The notes beneath the pieces were generated by a model. The model was given only the letters and a program-made list of their open reading frames with translations. It did no database searches and was not told the origin of the DNA. DNA of 64,000 nucleotides from contig NC_065921.1 in NCBI RefSeq assembly GCF_024586455.1, positions 1,674,001 through 1,738,000 on the forward strand, read 5' to 3'. Both the position numbers and the translations under genes were made by a program. Of the stretch, positions 62,392 through 64,000 are shown in pieces. The DNA is from Bactrocera neohumeralis. Its lineage: Eukaryota; Arthropoda; Insecta; Diptera; Tephritidae. The first letter of the stretch is position 1, and each line of letters starts with the position of its first letter.

Positions 62392-64000
62392 CTATTGATG
62401 AACGCCAGGAGCAACAACAGCGCGGAAAGCGAGACCAAAAAGGAGTCGACGAATGAACAGCCCGTGTCGATGCCAACGCAGTCAATAATGGTGATTGTTT
62501 TTGGTGTTTGTTTTCCATACAAATACAAAAAAACATGGCAGCGATTTGATGATTTCATGTGAGCCAGCGTCCATGCCGTAAATACGGAGGAATTCATTTC
62601 AGTTTTTACAAGCCATTAGTCCCATGTTGGTCGATGTACGTAGTGGTGAAAGCGTTCAACAGCGCATTATTATAATCAATGTGCGGCAAGTTGGCATGTT
62701 TTTGTGGTGCCACATCAGTGTTCGCAATTATCGCCGGTGTTGAAGAGTATTTGAACAGCGAATATTGTGTGGGCGTGGTTGTTGGCATGAAAAGAGAAAA
62801 GCGAAGACATAAATATACAGTTATGAATACAGGAGAAGAAAATATCATTCAAAAATAAAAAGTATTCCATAAAAGTCTTCGGTTTGTTTGCTCAGTTAAT
62901 TCTCTCTGAATTTCAATTGCATATCGCCTACTGGGGTCAACATATTCGGCATCTAGGTACCTTGAATAGTTTTTGTTGGATTTGGACAATTTTTGGTCAA
63001 AAGTTATCATATCTTAAAGGAATTATTAGTGGAAAGTTTTATGGGGAGTGAGCGGGGTTATCTTTTGATTTCTTCTATTTTCATACTGTTTGTAGGGATT
63101 CTTAGGCTAGGCAAATTTGGTAGCTTTAGTGGTTTAGGAGATATGTACATTAAACTTATTAGAGGGCGGGGCCACGCCCACTTTCTCAAAATGGTTTGTC
63201 CATGGGTGCCCTTTGCTACTGCGATCCCTTGTGCCAGTTCTTAGTTATGGCACTGTATAGATTTACTTGAAATTTAGGGTTTGTCCGGAAAGTAATAGGA
63301 CTGATTTTTTTTTCGCCGCGACTGTACTTCGGAGCGTGCGCGCACCGAATGTTGTCTCCGAGCACCTGGAGAATTAGGAAAAACATTTTCGGGCAACGTG
63401 TTTCTGTTAGTGGTGCAAGCCGAAATTGCTCTAACGAACGATTAATTTTTCACTGGTGACGAGTTATGGATTTTTGAGTATGATTCCGAGTCCTCCGAGT
63501 GGCACACGCCGGCGTCTCCTCGCCCAAAAAAGGGAAGAATGAGCAAATCCAAAGTGAAAACGATGCTCATTGTCTTTTTTGACATTAAAGTCATCGTCTA
63601 CCATGAATTAGTTTCTCCTGGACAAACCGCCAACGCCAAGTTTTACGTGAAAGTCCTCAAGGGACTCAAACGAAGAGTCAACCGGTCCGTCAAAACATCG
63701 CAGGCGATTGAAAGTTGCATCACGACAACGCCCCGGCTTACACCGCCTTTCTTGTGAACAGCTACCTAACCAAGGTCGGCATCCCAAAGCTTCCGCAGCC
63801 GCCCTACAACCCAGATGTGGCCCTCCGGATCGTTTTTAAACAATTGTAACGATTGGTTCAATAAATTTTTTTAATTTGCCTCAGTTTTAGTACTTTCCGG
63901 ACACACCCTGTATAGCGGTCTAGTCCTTAATCACATTGACATTGTCTTTTTTAGCGTGTCTGCATTCCTATAACTGTGAATATGGCTTGCACTGGGTGTG
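62392..64000 (-). other. Upstream intron of 5-HT1A, partial
   Basis: Intronic by inference, since the preceding coding exon (N-terminal tail and start of TM1) is required but not found here. It holds the mariner at 63276-63909. Between 62950 and 63240 there is a stretch with GGGCGGGGCCACGCCCAC that reads like a dispersed repeat but is not confirmed. Confidence 0.6.
63276..63909 (+). mobile_element. Internally deleted mariner (CAGGGT-end family), second copy
   Basis: The ends AGGGTTTGTCCGGAAAGTAA and, reverse-complemented, CAGGGTGTGTCCGGAAAGTA match the copy at 22618-23505. The right side is followed by TA at 63910. The plus strand keeps FFTGDELWIFEYDSESSEWH (first catalytic Asp), RMSKSKVKTMLIVFFDIK, SPGQTANAKFYVKVLKGLK, then, after a shift, LHHDNAPAYTAFLVNSYLT (second Asp) and PPYNPDVA (third Asp region), where it stops short. 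The DNA-binding domain and C-terminal portion are deleted, so it is non-autonomous. Confidence 0.88.

Noticed and set aside
1..64000. tRNA genes, CRISPR arrays, bacterial-type operons
   Set aside because: No tRNA B-box with a paired cloverleaf was found by eye, no regularly spaced direct repeats, and gene structure is clearly eukaryotic.

Overview
This window looks like a piece of a dipteran nuclear genome, most likely a tephritid or other higher fly. It is AT-rich, contains many CATACATATG-type and (TG)n simple repeats, has very long introns, and is full of decayed mariner and non-LTR retrotransposon copies. That placement rests on overall texture and on protein similarity to Drosophila recalled from memory; no search was run.

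One real gene is recognisable: the serotonin receptor 5-HT1A, on the minus strand. Six coding exons (62391-62258, 60249-60140, 23775-23586, 22325-22188, 11244-11014, 4729-3758) have matching splice sites. They join into a single uninterrupted frame of 590 complete codons plus a split first glycine. The frame runs from the end of TM1, through the split DRY motif and a very long third intracellular loop, to the TM7 NPVIY motif and a stop codon. The N-terminal exon or exons, with the extracellular tail and the start of TM1, must lie beyond position 64000. The introns are 2.0, 36.4, 1.3, 10.9 and 6.3 kb.

Everything else supportable is transposon debris or simple repeats, almost all of it inside the introns. 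The 6.3-kb intron holds a degenerate full-length mariner-like element (5010-6230). The 10.9-kb intron holds a non-LTR fragment (18690-19055). The 1.3-kb intron is mostly one internally deleted mariner (22618-23505). The 36-kb intron holds two RTE-like 3' ends in opposite orientations (24985-25560, 39975-40345), a 430-bp hexanucleotide array, three copies of a SETMAR-type mariner (32774-33680, 44971-45866, 56641-57896), an internally deleted mariner flanked by TA (36698-37424), a Jockey-like RNase H fragment (37500-38160), a chimeric mariner junction near 45867, a mariner core fragment (48355-48716), an R1-like reverse transcriptase remnant (52030-53660) and a candidate 471-bp MITE (54763-55233). 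A relative of the 22618 element lies upstream at 63276-63909.

I found no convincing second protein-coding gene, tRNA, rRNA, CRISPR array or new biological system. The more interesting points are the conserved islands in the otherwise low-complexity third loop of the receptor, the chimeric and complementary-deletion mariners, and the candidate MITE.
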